A DNA stretch of 64,000 nt from Stappia sp. BW2 (GTDB lineage: Bacteria; Pseudomonadota; Alphaproteobacteria; Rhizobiales; Stappiaceae), in the NCBI RefSeq assembly GCF_008107695.1, contig NZ_VIRG01000056.1:62001-126000 (forward strand), given 5' to 3'. Position 1 is the stretch's first letter, and each line of letters starts with the position of its first letter. The notes under the pieces were generated by a model, which saw only the letters and a list, made by a program, of their open reading frames with translations, was not told where the DNA came from and did no database searches. Of the stretch, positions 1 to 7,424 are shown in pieces. Both the position numbers and the translations under genes were made by a program.

Positions 1-152
1 ATCTCGGCGAGGACCCGTTCGAGATTTCACGCGGAGACCGAATCGCCCAGATGGTGATTGCACCCGTGCTGCAGGCGGACATCGTTGAAGTTGAGGTTCT
101 CTCGGAAACCGAACGTGGCACCGGCGGCTTCGGCTCGACGGGCCGCTCCTGA
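1..152 (+). CDS. dut: dUTP diphosphatase, C-terminal end (partial)
   Basis: Only the last 49 codons are inside the window, read from base 3. They encode the [13 protein letters not shown] strand and the glycine-rich tail [11 protein letters not shown]. That tail is motif 5 of trimeric dUTPases, which closes over the nucleotide. The enzyme hydrolyses dUTP to dUMP and pyrophosphate in the cytoplasm, keeping uracil out of DNA and supplying dTMP synthesis. The stop codon TGA (150-152) shares its last base with the ATG of the next gene, so the two are probably translationally coupled. The N-terminal part lies upstream of the window. Confidence 0.93.
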   Translation, partial: LGEDPFEISRGDRIAQMVIAPVLQADIVEVEVLSETERGTGGFGSTGRS

Positions 153-808
153 TGCCCAGCCTCGTCATATTCGATTGCGACGGCGTGCTTGTCGACACGG
201 AACGCATGGCAAATGCCAATATGGCCGCCATCATCACCGAGCTTGGTATTCCGATGACCGGGCCGGACTGCCAGCGCCGGTTCATGGGCCGGACACTTGA
301 GGATGTCCAGTCCATGATCGAGGAATTGACCGGCAAGGTGCTGCCCGCCAACTGGCCGGATCAGGTGCGGCTACGCGACCTGGAAAAGTTCAAGGCCGGC
401 GTTCCGGCGATCGAAGGCGTTGCCGGTGTGCTGGACGACCTTGACCGGCGCGGCGTTGCCTATTGCGTCGGTTCGTCCGGCAAATACGAAAAGATGCGCA
501 CGACACTCGGCAGTTCCGGCCTGCTGCCCCGGCTGGAAGACCGGCTGTTTTCCGCGCAGGACTGCGAACGCGGCAAGCCTGCGCCAGATGTGTTTCTGCT
601 GGCGGCGCGCACCATGGGCCACGCCCCGGAAACCTGCGTCGTGATCGAAGACAGCCTGCCCGGCGTTCTTGCTGCCCGGGCTGCCGGCATGCGCGTGTTC
701 GCCTTTGTCGAAGATCCGGCCTGTGACCGCAAGGCGATGCAGGATGCCGGGGCTATCCTGTTCGATGCGATGGTGGATCTGCCGGACATGCTCTTTTCCA
801 AGAGCTGA
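152..808 (+). CDS. HAD-superfamily hydrolase (phosphoglycolate phosphatase/beta-PGM-like)
   Basis: A 218-residue haloacid-dehalogenase phosphatase. Motif I is FDCDGVLVDTE near residue 6, with the nucleophile Asp and the acid/base Asp two residues on. Motif II is the Ser in CVGSSGKYEKM near residue 110, motif III the Lys in KPAPDVF, and motif IV the acidic pair in VVIEDSLPG. An alpha-helical cap lies between motifs I and II, as in the beta-phosphoglucomutase/phosphoglycolate phosphatase subfamily. The substrate cannot be told from sequence. The start overlaps the dut stop (TGATG), which argues for co-expression. Nucleotide or sugar-phosphate housecleaning is a reasonable guess given the neighbour, but only a guess. 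Confidence 0.9.
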   Translation: MPSLVIFDCDGVLVDTERMANANMAAIITELGIPMTGPDCQRRFMGRTLEDVQSMIEELTGKVLPANWPDQVRLRDLEKFKAGVPAIEGVAGVLDDLDRRGVAYCVGSSGKYEKMRTTLGSSGLLPRLEDRLFSAQDCERGKPAPDVFLLAARTMGHAPETCVVIEDSLPGVLAARAAGMRVFAFVEDPACDRKAMQDAGAILFDAMVDLPDMLFSKS

Positions 809-952
809 AGCTTTTCTGGAAAAAAGTTCTACCGCCAGGTTCGCAAAGGCGCTTTAGGACCCTTATAACTTGTTGGAACCCGTACTATCTTATCGCAAGA
901 ATAGTTGAACGATGCCGGCGGAAGAAGATCCGGCCAACCTGGGAGACCTGCC

Positions 953-1912
953 ATGACGATCAAGACCAGCGGTCGCGGAAAAATCTATTCCTCCATCACC
1001 GAGACCATCGGCGATACACCGATCGTCCGGCTGGACCGGCTGGCGAAGGCGCACGGGGTCAAGGGCAATCTCCTGGCGAAGCTCGAATTCTTCAATCCGA
1101 TTTCCAGCGTCAAGGACCGGATCGGCGTTGCCATGATCGAGGCGATGGAGCAGGCAGGCCAGATCGTGCCGGGCAAGACCACGCTCGTTGAGCCGACCTC
1201 CGGCAACACAGGCATTGCGCTGGCATTTGTCGCCGCCGCCAAGGGCTACCGGCTTATTCTGGTCATGCCGGAAACCATGTCCGTGGAACGCCGCAAGATG
1301 TTCAAGATCCTGGGTGCGGAGCTGGAACTGACCGAAGGGCCGAAGGGCATGAAGGGCGCTATCGCCCGCGCCGAGGAACTGATCGGCGAAATCGACGGCG
1401 CGGTGATGCCGCAGCAGTTTGAAAACGCAGCCAACCCGGAAGTCCACCGCAACACCACAGCGGCAGAAATCTGGAACGACACCGATGGCGCCGTGGACGT
1501 GTTCGTCTCCGGCATCGGCACCGGCGGCACCATCACAGGTGTTTCCCAGGTGCTTAAAGAGCGCAAGCCGAGCCTGCGTGTCGTTGCCGTGGAACCGGCC
1601 GACAGCCCGATCCTGTCTGGTGGAGAGCCCGGCCCGCACAAGATCCAGGGTATCGGCGCCGGCTTCGTGCCGAGCGTGCTCGACACCTCCGTTTACGATG
1701 AAATCCAGACGGTCGCCAATGAGGATGCCTTCGCCATGGCCCGTGAAGTGGCCAAGACGGAAGGTGTGCCGGTGGGCATTTCCTCCGGTGCCGCACTCAC
1801 CGCCGCTATCCGCGTCGGTCAGCGCGAAGGGATGGAAGGCAAGAACATCGTGGTGATCATCCCGTCCTTCGCCGAGCGTTACCTCTCCACGGCGCTGTTC
1901 GAGGGCCTCTAA
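953..1912 (+). CDS. cysK: Cysteine synthase A (O-acetylserine sulfhydrylase)
   Basis: A PLP-dependent fold-type II enzyme that makes L-cysteine and acetate from O-acetyl-L-serine and sulfide in the cytoplasm. The PLP lysine is in [11 protein letters not shown] near residue 46. The substrate loop TSGNTG, the phosphate loop GIGTGGT and a C-terminal SSGAA serine motif are all present. The 319-residue length fits CysK. I chose the ATG at 953, preceded by GGGAGACC, over a TTG at 905 because the family begins close to the [18 protein letters not shown] stretch. It sits alone between HAD and a convergent ureohydrolase and ends in a strong terminator. The family also includes CysM, but the sequence reads as CysK. 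Confidence 0.95.
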   Translation: MTIKTSGRGKIYSSITETIGDTPIVRLDRLAKAHGVKGNLLAKLEFFNPISSVKDRIGVAMIEAMEQAGQIVPGKTTLVEPTSGNTGIALAFVAAAKGYRLILVMPETMSVERRKMFKILGAELELTEGPKGMKGAIARAEELIGEIDGAVMPQQFENAANPEVHRNTTAAEIWNDTDGAVDVFVSGIGTGGTITGVSQVLKERKPSLRVVAVEPADSPILSGGEPGPHKIQGIGAGFVPSVLDTSVYDEIQTVANEDAFAMAREVAKTEGVPVGISSGAALTAAIRVGQREGMEGKNIVVIIPSFAERYLSTALFEGL

Positions 1913-1939
1913 GCCCACCCGACCCTTTCCAGAACGTTA

Positions 1940-1977
1940 CCCCGCCGGCCGGTACAAACCAGCTGGCGGGGTTTTTT
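1940..1977 (+). terminator. Rho-independent terminator of cysK
   Basis: Ten-pair stem 1940-1949 / 1962-1971 (CCCCGCCGGC with GCTGGCGGGG, one G-U pair), a 12-base loop, then six T (1972-1977). It lies 27 bases after the cysK stop. The T run touches the stop codon of the convergent ureohydrolase gene. Confidence 0.9.
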
Positions 1978-2936
1978 CATGGCTTGCGGTGATGAAGAAC
2001 CCTGCCGATAGTGTTCATCAGAACCTGTGCGGCGAGGGTGCTTGTCGAGCCTGTGGGGTCGTAATCCGGCGCGACCTCCACCAGATCGATGCCGACGATA
2101 TTCCCCTGTCTTGCCAGGCCGTCGAGCAATTCCAGCACTTCGTAATAGAGAAATCCGCCGTGGCTTGGGGTCCCTGTGCCCGGGGCGATGGACGGGTCAA
2201 ACGCATCGATATCAAGTGTCAGGTAATAGCGTTTCCCGGCCGGTATTCGCGCCAGAAGCGCCTCCGTGCCGAGCTTGCGGACGTGGCGAACCGACAGAAT
2301 GTCCGAGCCCATTCGGCGGGCGTCTTCATAACCATCGCGCGAGGTTGAGGACACATTCCGGATGCCGATCTGGGTCAGGCCGGTAACATAGGGCTTTTCC
2401 GCCGCGCGGCGCATCGGGTTGCCGTGGCCATAGCGGACACCATGACGTTCATCGACGAAATCCAGATGCGCATCGATCTGCACGACGTGGATCGGCTCCT
2501 GATCGTCAAAGGCGTTGATGCAGGGAATGTTGACCGAATGATCGCCGCCCAGCACCACGGGCAAGGCACCTGCCGCCAGGATCTTGCGCACGCCGAATTC
2601 GATACGTCTGTGGCTTTCGATCGTGTCCGTGTGCACGATGTCGGCATCGCCCAGATCGACGATGCGGGTCGTTTCCGCCGGCAGGTAGGTGATGTCGTCC
2701 TCGAAATCGTAGGCGCCCGCGTGGCCGAAGGAAAACAGCGTCGAGGCCTCCCGGATTCCGCGCGGTCCCATGCGCGCGCCCGAGCGCCACTGGGTGCCGA
2801 AATCGAACGGCGCGCCCATAACCGCGACATCCGCATCGATGGCATCCCAATCCGGCTGATAGGGATACTTGCCGAAAGTGCAGATGCCGACAAAGGGCAG
2901 GTTCAACCGCCCACTTTCATAACCGTGTGAGGACAT
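1977..2936 (-). CDS. Agmatinase/arginase-family ureohydrolase
   Basis: A 319-residue ureohydrolase. All binuclear-manganese ligand motifs are present: GGDHS near residue 130, DAHLD near 152 and DIDAFDPS near 243, followed by APGTGTPSHGG. Family members hydrolyse guanidino compounds to urea plus an amine or amino acid. Candidate substrates are agmatine, guanidinobutyrate, guanidinopropionate or proclavaminate. Sequence alone does not separate these, and no polyamine genes are adjacent to help. The start ATG (2936) begins MSSHGYESGRLNLPFVG, typical of the agmatinase (SpeB) branch. It is convergent with cysK. Confidence 0.88.
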   Translation of the reverse strand: MSSHGYESGRLNLPFVGICTFGKYPYQPDWDAIDADVAVMGAPFDFGTQWRSGARMGPRGIREASTLFSFGHAGAYDFEDDITYLPAETTRIVDLGDADIVHTDTIESHRRIEFGVRKILAAGALPVVLGGDHSVNIPCINAFDDQEPIHVVQIDAHLDFVDERHGVRYGHGNPMRRAAEKPYVTGLTQIGIRNVSSTSRDGYEDARRMGSDILSVRHVRKLGTEALLARIPAGKRYYLTLDIDAFDPSIAPGTGTPSHGGFLYYEVLELLDGLARQGNIVGIDLVEVAPDYDPTGSTSTLAAQVLMNTIGRVLHHRKP

Positions 2937-3064
2937 TCAATGGCTCCTGTTGGGATCGGACCGACTAGAGCATCATTGCGGGAGAGGGGAAAGAGCCAGG
3001 CGCCATGTGGTGGGCAGACATCAGCCTCTTTTTCAAGAAACCCTCCGGGCTTATCTCTGAGTCA

Positions 3065-3092
3065 CCCCGGGTGAACGACGTGAGACCCGGGG
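3065..3092. repeat. Intergenic inverted repeat (8-bp arms)
   Basis: CCCCGGGT (3065-3072) and ACCCGGGG (3085-3092) form a perfect 8-pair stem with a 12-base loop. It lies between the ureohydrolase start and the stop of the minus-strand GNAT gene. There is no T tract, so termination is doubtful. CCCGGG-type stems recur in other gaps of this window (near 9300 and 38600). Confidence 0.6.
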
Positions 3093-3128
3093 CGACAGCG
3101 GGGGTAGCAACGCCCCCAAGAGAACTGC

Positions 3129-3719
3129 CTAAACCTGCTTCTCCATGCGGGTTGCGGAGGAAAAGCCGAACAGAAGTTCGAGAAACCCTGTCTTTTCCTC
3201 GCCAACCGCCTTGAACCCCGAGCGTTCGTAAAGAGCCTTTGCCCTTGGGTTGGTGTCGATCACGTCCAGTCGAACGCGCGAGAGCGACTGACGGCGTGCT
3301 TCTTCGCCAACAGCTTTCAGCAAGGTGCCGCCGATGCCGCGTCCGCGGGCGCTTTCAGCAACAAAGATACCGTCCATCAGCAGGCAGTCCGGCTCGATGT
3401 TGCGTTCAAGTACATCCAGCAGGAGACCGCGCCACAAACCGCCGAACACGCCGTAGACCGCCGTCATGTCCGCGAGACTGCCACCGGCAAGCGCTCCATA
3501 AGCGGTCTTGTATCCGGCAAGACCCAGCAGCTGCCCTTCCCGATCGACAGCGCTGATGGCAAAGGCCGGATCGAGAATGCGTTCGATCAGCTGGAGCGCC
3601 TTTTTCTCCGGCGCCAGCACCTTGCCGAGCTTGCCGGAAAAGGCTTGCCAGAACAGGTGGGCGGCAGCCGGCCTCTGGTCTTCCGGGAACCCCGGAGAAA
3701 TGAGAATGTCGGCTGACAT
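3129..3719 (-). CDS. GNAT-family N-acetyltransferase
   Basis: A 196-residue acetyl-CoA-dependent acyltransferase. The acetyl-CoA pyrophosphate loop (motif A) is visible as ARGRGIGGTLLKAV near residue 130, after the strand LLMDGIFVAESARG. The C-terminal pattern YERSGFKAVGEEKTGFLE fits motif B. The substrate is unknown. The start MSADILISPGF at 3719 was chosen because it lies 7 bases after the stop of the upstream YbjQ gene. A longer start at 3758 would overlap that gene. The two probably form a small operon. Confidence 0.85.
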   Translation of the reverse strand: MSADILISPGFPEDQRPAAAHLFWQAFSGKLGKVLAPEKKALQLIERILDPAFAISAVDREGQLLGLAGYKTAYGALAGGSLADMTAVYGVFGGLWRGLLLDVLERNIEPDCLLMDGIFVAESARGRGIGGTLLKAVGEEARRQSLSRVRLDVIDTNPRAKALYERSGFKAVGEEKTGFLELLFGFSSATRMEKQV

Positions 3720-3726
3720 GACAGGA

Positions 3727-4044
3727 TCAGCGGATGAAGACTGCGGTGCCGGTGGCACTCACCATCAGCATGGAGCCGTTCTGGCCGACGGTTTCATAGT
3801 CGAGATCGACACCGATCACCGCATTGGCACCCATTCCCTGAGCCTGTTGGCACATTTCGTCGATGGCAATCTTGCGTGCCTTGCCGAGTTCTTCCTCGTA
3901 AGCGCCGGAGCGGCCACCGACAATGTCGCGAATGCCGGCAAAGAAGTCCTTGAAGATGTTCGCGCCGAGGATCGCCTCGCCCGTCACCAGACCCTTGTAG
4001 TCCAGATCCTTGCCCTGAATGGTGTTGGTGGTGGTGACCAGCAT
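3727..4044 (-). CDS. YbjQ/UPF0145 family protein (heavy-metal-binding-like domain)
   Basis: A 105-residue protein matching the small YbjQ/UPF0145 family throughout. It starts [20 protein letters not shown], has a central [27 protein letters not shown] segment, and ends in [16 protein letters not shown] with a final ATGTAV strand. The family fold is a pentameric alpha/beta domain once called heavy-metal binding. No biochemical function is established. It has no signal peptide or membrane helix. It probably shares a transcript with the GNAT gene 7 bases downstream. Confidence 0.88.
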   Translation of the reverse strand: MLVTTTNTIQGKDLDYKGLVTGEAILGANIFKDFFAGIRDIVGGRSGAYEEELGKARKIAIDEMCQQAQGMGANAVIGVDLDYETVGQNGSMLMVSATGTAVFIR

Positions 4045-4139
4045 GCGGTATCTCCCTTTTGAGCCGATGATCGAGACATGGGTTCGCCCGCCTGCATTTG
4101 CAACAAACGGCGGAGCTGGAAGAGCTTAGGGTATGGACC

Positions 4140-5201
4140 CTAGCCGGCAACGAGCCTTGCCATCGCCTTCAGCAACGCCTCGCCTTCTTCTTCCGTACCG
4201 ACGGAAATGCGCAGCCAGTTGTCGATGCGATCCTTGTTGAAGTGGCGGACCAGAATGCCTTCTTCCCGGAGGCCGGTCAGAAGCTCCCGTGCCGCGCTTG
4301 TTTCGTGCGACACGAACAGGAAGTTGGCCGCCGACGGCAAAACCTTGAAGCCGAGAGAGTGCAGCCCCTCCGCCATCCGCTGCCGTTCGGCGATCACCAG
4401 GCGCCGGGTTTCCTCGAACCAGGCCGTGTCCTGCCAGGACGCTTCGGCACCGGCAAGCGCCAGGCGGTCGAGCGGGTAGGAATTGAAGCTGTCCTTGATC
4501 CGCTGCAGGCCTTCGATCAGGTGCGGTTGGCCAAGAGCGAAACCGACGCGCAAACCCGCGAGCCCCCGCGATTTGGAAAAGGTCTGAACCACAAGAAGAT
4601 TGTCGAATTTCGCAACCAGACCAGCGGCACTCTCGGCGCCGAAATCGACGTAGGCTTCGTCGACCAGCACGACCACATCCGGGTTTTGTTCCAGAACGGC
4701 CCGCACCGTCGCAAGATCGAGGGCAATCCCGGTCGGCGCGTTCGGATTGGCAAGCACGATGCCGCCGCAGGGCCCGCAGAGGCTGGCCGGATCAATCCGG
4801 AAATCGCCGTCGAGCGCTACAGTGCGGTGAGAAATGCCGAAAAGCTCGCAATAGGTCTTGTAGAAACTGTAGGTAATATCGGGAAACAGCAGCTTGTCCT
4901 TGCCACTGAAAAAACCGTGAAAGGCGTGGGCGAGGATTTCGTCCGAGCCATTCCCGGCAAAGACGTGATCCGCACTCAGGCCGAAGCTGGCGGCGATGGT
5001 TGCCCGCAACGCTACGGCGGTCGGGTCCGGGTAAAGCCTCAGACTTTCTTCTGTCGCCGCGCGGATTGCCCCGAGCGCGATGGGCGACGGACCGAAAGGA
5101 TGCTCGTTTGTGTTCAGCTTGATAAAACTTCGGTCCTTGGGCTGCTCGCCCGGAGTGTAGGGCTCCAGTTTACTGACGATGGGGCTCCAGAACCTGCTCA
5201 T
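4140..5201 (-). CDS. hisC: Histidinol-phosphate aminotransferase
   Basis: A 353-residue fold-type I PLP aminotransferase of the HisC family. It converts imidazole-acetol phosphate to L-histidinol phosphate. Visible features are the N-terminal KLNTNEHPFGPSP (substrate and arm region), NPNAPTG near residue 155 (cofactor Asn), VDEAYVDFG (PLP Asp) and the Schiff-base lysine in FSKSRGLAGLRVG. The start MSRFWSPIVSKLEPY at 5201 gives the family length. The reading frame is open to 5315 but those residues do not look like HisC. It stands alone here, away from other his genes, which is common in alphaproteobacteria with scattered his genes. Some HisC proteins also act on aromatic amino acids. Confidence 0.92.
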   Translation of the reverse strand: MSRFWSPIVSKLEPYTPGEQPKDRSFIKLNTNEHPFGPSPIALGAIRAATEESLRLYPDPTAVALRATIAASFGLSADHVFAGNGSDEILAHAFHGFFSGKDKLLFPDITYSFYKTYCELFGISHRTVALDGDFRIDPASLCGPCGGIVLANPNAPTGIALDLATVRAVLEQNPDVVVLVDEAYVDFGAESAAGLVAKFDNLLVVQTFSKSRGLAGLRVGFALGQPHLIEGLQRIKDSFNSYPLDRLALAGAEASWQDTAWFEETRRLVIAERQRMAEGLHSLGFKVLPSAANFLFVSHETSAARELLTGLREEGILVRHFNKDRIDNWLRISVGTEEEGEALLKAMARLVAG

Positions 5202-5433
5202 AGACCGTATCCTGACGGAAATTGCTGCGATTTTTCGCACAATAGGCGCCACATCGGTGCGGTGAAAGAGATTTTGACATTCTTCCCGCCCGGTGTTGCC
5301 GACGCTTTGGTGCATAGGGTGGCCGGTTCACCTTGAGGTCCGGAACGTTTCAGGCTTTCGGTGGGGCAGGGAGGGCGCTGTTCCAGGGCGCTCCGTGCTA
5401 AGGAAATGGTGGGCGCGTACTCAAGAATAAACA

Positions 5434-5455
5434 AGCCGGGGGAATTCCCCCGGCT
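5434..5455 (-). terminator. Terminator downstream of the flavin monooxygenase gene
   Basis: A 22-base perfect palindrome (9-pair stem AGCCGGGGG / CCCCCGGCT around AATT). On the minus strand it is followed by TTGTTTATTC. It lies 35 bases past the monooxygenase stop and serves that gene. The remaining gap to hisC (5202-5433) shows no other gene. Confidence 0.8.
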
Positions 5456-5489
5456 CTTCCATTTGTTCAGGTCCTGTCGGCGATGCCGG

Positions 5490-7289
5490 TCACGACAGAT
5501 GATGCACCTCTTGCAGGCCGTAGACGGGGGTTGGCAGGCCTTCCATCCGCGCTTTCAACTGCAGCGCCAGATACTGCGAATAGTGGCGGGACTGGTGCAG
5601 GTTGCCGCCGTGGAACCAGAGCGCCTCCTGCTGGGTCGGCTTCCACATGTTGCGCTGTTCGCCTTCCCAGGGGCCCGGGTCCTTGGTGGTGTCCGAGCCA
5701 AGCCCCCAGACCTTGCCGATTTTGTCGGCCATCTCCTGACCCATCAGATCGGCGACCCAGCCATTCATCGACCCGTAGCCGGTGGCGTAGACAATCAGAT
5801 CCGCTTCCAGCTTCGTGCCGTCGTCCAGAATGACCCCGTCTTCGACTACCTTGGTCACCTGGCCGCGCTTGAGCTTGATCTCGCCATCGATGATCAACTG
5901 GCTGGCTCCGATGTCGATGTAATAGCCGGAGCCTCGGCGCAGGTATTTCATGAAGAGCCCGCTTTCATCATCGCCCCAGTCCAGCCAGAACCCGGCTTTC
6001 TCAAGCCCTTCATAGAAGTCCGCGTCGCGCTTTTTCATCTCCGCATAAGCGGGGATCTGGAACTCGTGCATGATCCGGTAGGGCAGCGAGGCGAAGATGA
6101 GATCCGCCTTTTCCGTCGTCACGCCGGAGCGGACCGCCTCTTCGGAATAAAGCGCGCCGAGGCCAACGTCCATCAGCGTGTTGGAGCGCACGATATGGGT
6201 GGAGGAGCGCTGCACCATGGTCACGTCGACGTCGTTTTCCCAAAGTGCCGCGCAGATGTCGTGCGCCGAATTGTTGGAACCGACCACGACCGCCTTCTTG
6301 CCGCGATACCTGTCCGGCCCCGGATGCTTTGACGAATGGTGCTGATCCCCCTTGAAGGTGTCCATGCCCGGGAACTTCGGCACGTTCGCCTTGCCCGACA
6401 TGCCGGTTGCCATGACCAGCTGCTTCGGCTTCAGCACCACTTCCTCGCCGTCGCGGTCCACCACGACGGTCCATTCCTTCTTGGCTTCGTCATAGGTGGC
6501 GGATTTGGCGACGGTGCGGGTCCAGTAGTTCAGCTCCATGACCTTTGTGTACATCTCCAGCCAGTCGCCGATCTTGTCCTTGGGGCTGAAGATGGGCCAG
6601 TTTTCCGGAAACTTGATGTAGGGCAGGTGGTCGTACCAGACGGGGTCGTGCAGGCAGAGGGACTTGTACCGGTTGCGCCAACTGTCGCCCGGCCGCTCGT
6701 TCTTTTCAACGATGATGGTTGGCACACCAAGCTGACGCAGGCGCGCACCGAGCGCGATGCCGCCCTGGCCACCGCCGATGATCAGGCAATAGGGCTGTGT
6801 CTTGTAACCGAGCTCCGCAAGTTCACGCTCGCGCTCTTCCTTCCAACTGGTGCGATGTTTGTTGGCGCCGTGCTTGGCCCCCAGCGGCCGGTTGAACCCC
6901 TTCGGCTCCTCATGGCCTTTCAACTCCGACATGGTCGTCAGCAGGGTCCAGATCTTGCCACCCTTCAGCCGGATCAGGCCGAAGCAGCGGGCACGTTCCG
7001 TCTCGAACTGGATCCAGGCGGTGACGACATCGCCCTCCTTCGTCGGGATCTCTCCTTCGGCGATCCGCCAGTTGCTCGGTCCGGTGGACGCCAGCTGTTT
7101 TTCCAGCATGTCGCGGACCTGATCCTTGCCCTCGACGGTCTTGATGTTCCAGGTAAAGGCAATCAGATCGCGCCAGTAGCAGTCATCCAGAAACATGTCT
7201 GTTGCCGCATCGATCTTGCCGTCTTCCAGCGCCTTGCCGAAGGCGTTGAGAAAAGTCTCGGTCTCGTGAACCAATGGTTTGTCGAGCAT
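5490..7289 (-). CDS. Flavin-containing monooxygenase with N-terminal SnoaL-like domain
   Basis: A 599-residue NAD(P)/FAD-dependent oxygenase. Residues 1-130 form a SnoaL/NTF2-like domain (WRDLIAFTWNIKTVEGKD, then an alpha/beta cone pattern). Residues from about 160 are a class B flavin monooxygenase. The FAD Rossmann loop is LIIGGGQGGIALGARL, the FMO signature is FKGDQHHSSKH, the NADPH loop is VVVGSNNSAHDIC, and the C-terminal motif is VYATGYGS. Such enzymes insert oxygen at N, S or carbonyl carbons; the substrate is unknown. I chose MLDKPLVHET at 7289 because GGGAGGAAC stands just before it. A regulator of the AcoR type lies directly upstream in the same orientation and a palindrome lies between them, so this is its likely target. 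Confidence 0.88.
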   Translation of the reverse strand: MLDKPLVHETETFLNAFGKALEDGKIDAATDMFLDDCYWRDLIAFTWNIKTVEGKDQVRDMLEKQLASTGPSNWRIAEGEIPTKEGDVVTAWIQFETERARCFGLIRLKGGKIWTLLTTMSELKGHEEPKGFNRPLGAKHGANKHRTSWKEERERELAELGYKTQPYCLIIGGGQGGIALGARLRQLGVPTIIVEKNERPGDSWRNRYKSLCLHDPVWYDHLPYIKFPENWPIFSPKDKIGDWLEMYTKVMELNYWTRTVAKSATYDEAKKEWTVVVDRDGEEVVLKPKQLVMATGMSGKANVPKFPGMDTFKGDQHHSSKHPGPDRYRGKKAVVVGSNNSAHDICAALWENDVDVTMVQRSSTHIVRSNTLMDVGLGALYSEEAVRSGVTTEKADLIFASLPYRIMHEFQIPAYAEMKKRDADFYEGLEKAGFWLDWGDDESGLFMKYLRRGSGYYIDIGASQLIIDGEIKLKRGQVTKVVEDGVILDDGTKLEADLIVYATGYGSMNGWVADLMGQEMADKIGKVWGLGSDTTKDPGPWEGEQRNMWKPTQQEALWFHGGNLHQSRHYSQYLALQLKARMEGLPTPVYGLQEVHHLS

Positions 7290-7340
7290 TTCAGTTCCTC
7301 CCTGTTTATGGAGGAAACAATGCAGAGCGCGCCTGCGTTT

Positions 7341-7410
7341 TGCCATGGAACGCCCAGCAATTAAGCCGTCAACAGCGCAGAAACGCCGTTTCCTGTTGCG
7401 CATGCAACAG
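7341..7410 (-). promoter_or_regulatory. Promoter and activator-site candidate of the monooxygenase gene
   Basis: The gap between the regulator stop (7425) and the monooxygenase ATG (7289) holds a 7-bp-arm palindrome, CTGTTGC-GCAT-GCAACAG (7393-7410). A further GCAACA copy lies at 7414-7419. It is centred about 112 bases upstream of the ATG, a usual distance for an upstream activating sequence. On the minus strand, 7341-7356 reads TGGGCGTTCCATGGCA. This keeps the GG-N10-GC spacing of a sigma-54 promoter but is otherwise a weak match. A TTGACG (7367-7372) could instead be a sigma-70 -35 box. Which promoter is used is not decided by sequence. Confidence 0.5.
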
Positions 7411-7424
7411 AACGCAACACGTTG

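Noticed and set aside
890..1918. Long minus-strand open frame (342 codons) opposite cysK
   Set aside because: It is antisense to a well-supported cysK, and its product is a histidine/glycine-rich low-complexity translation typical of GC-rich shadow frames.
3129..3758. Longer GNAT start at 3758
   Set aside because: It would overlap the end of the YbjQ-family gene by about 30 bases and add a low-complexity leader. The ATG at 3719 leaves a normal 7-base spacing.
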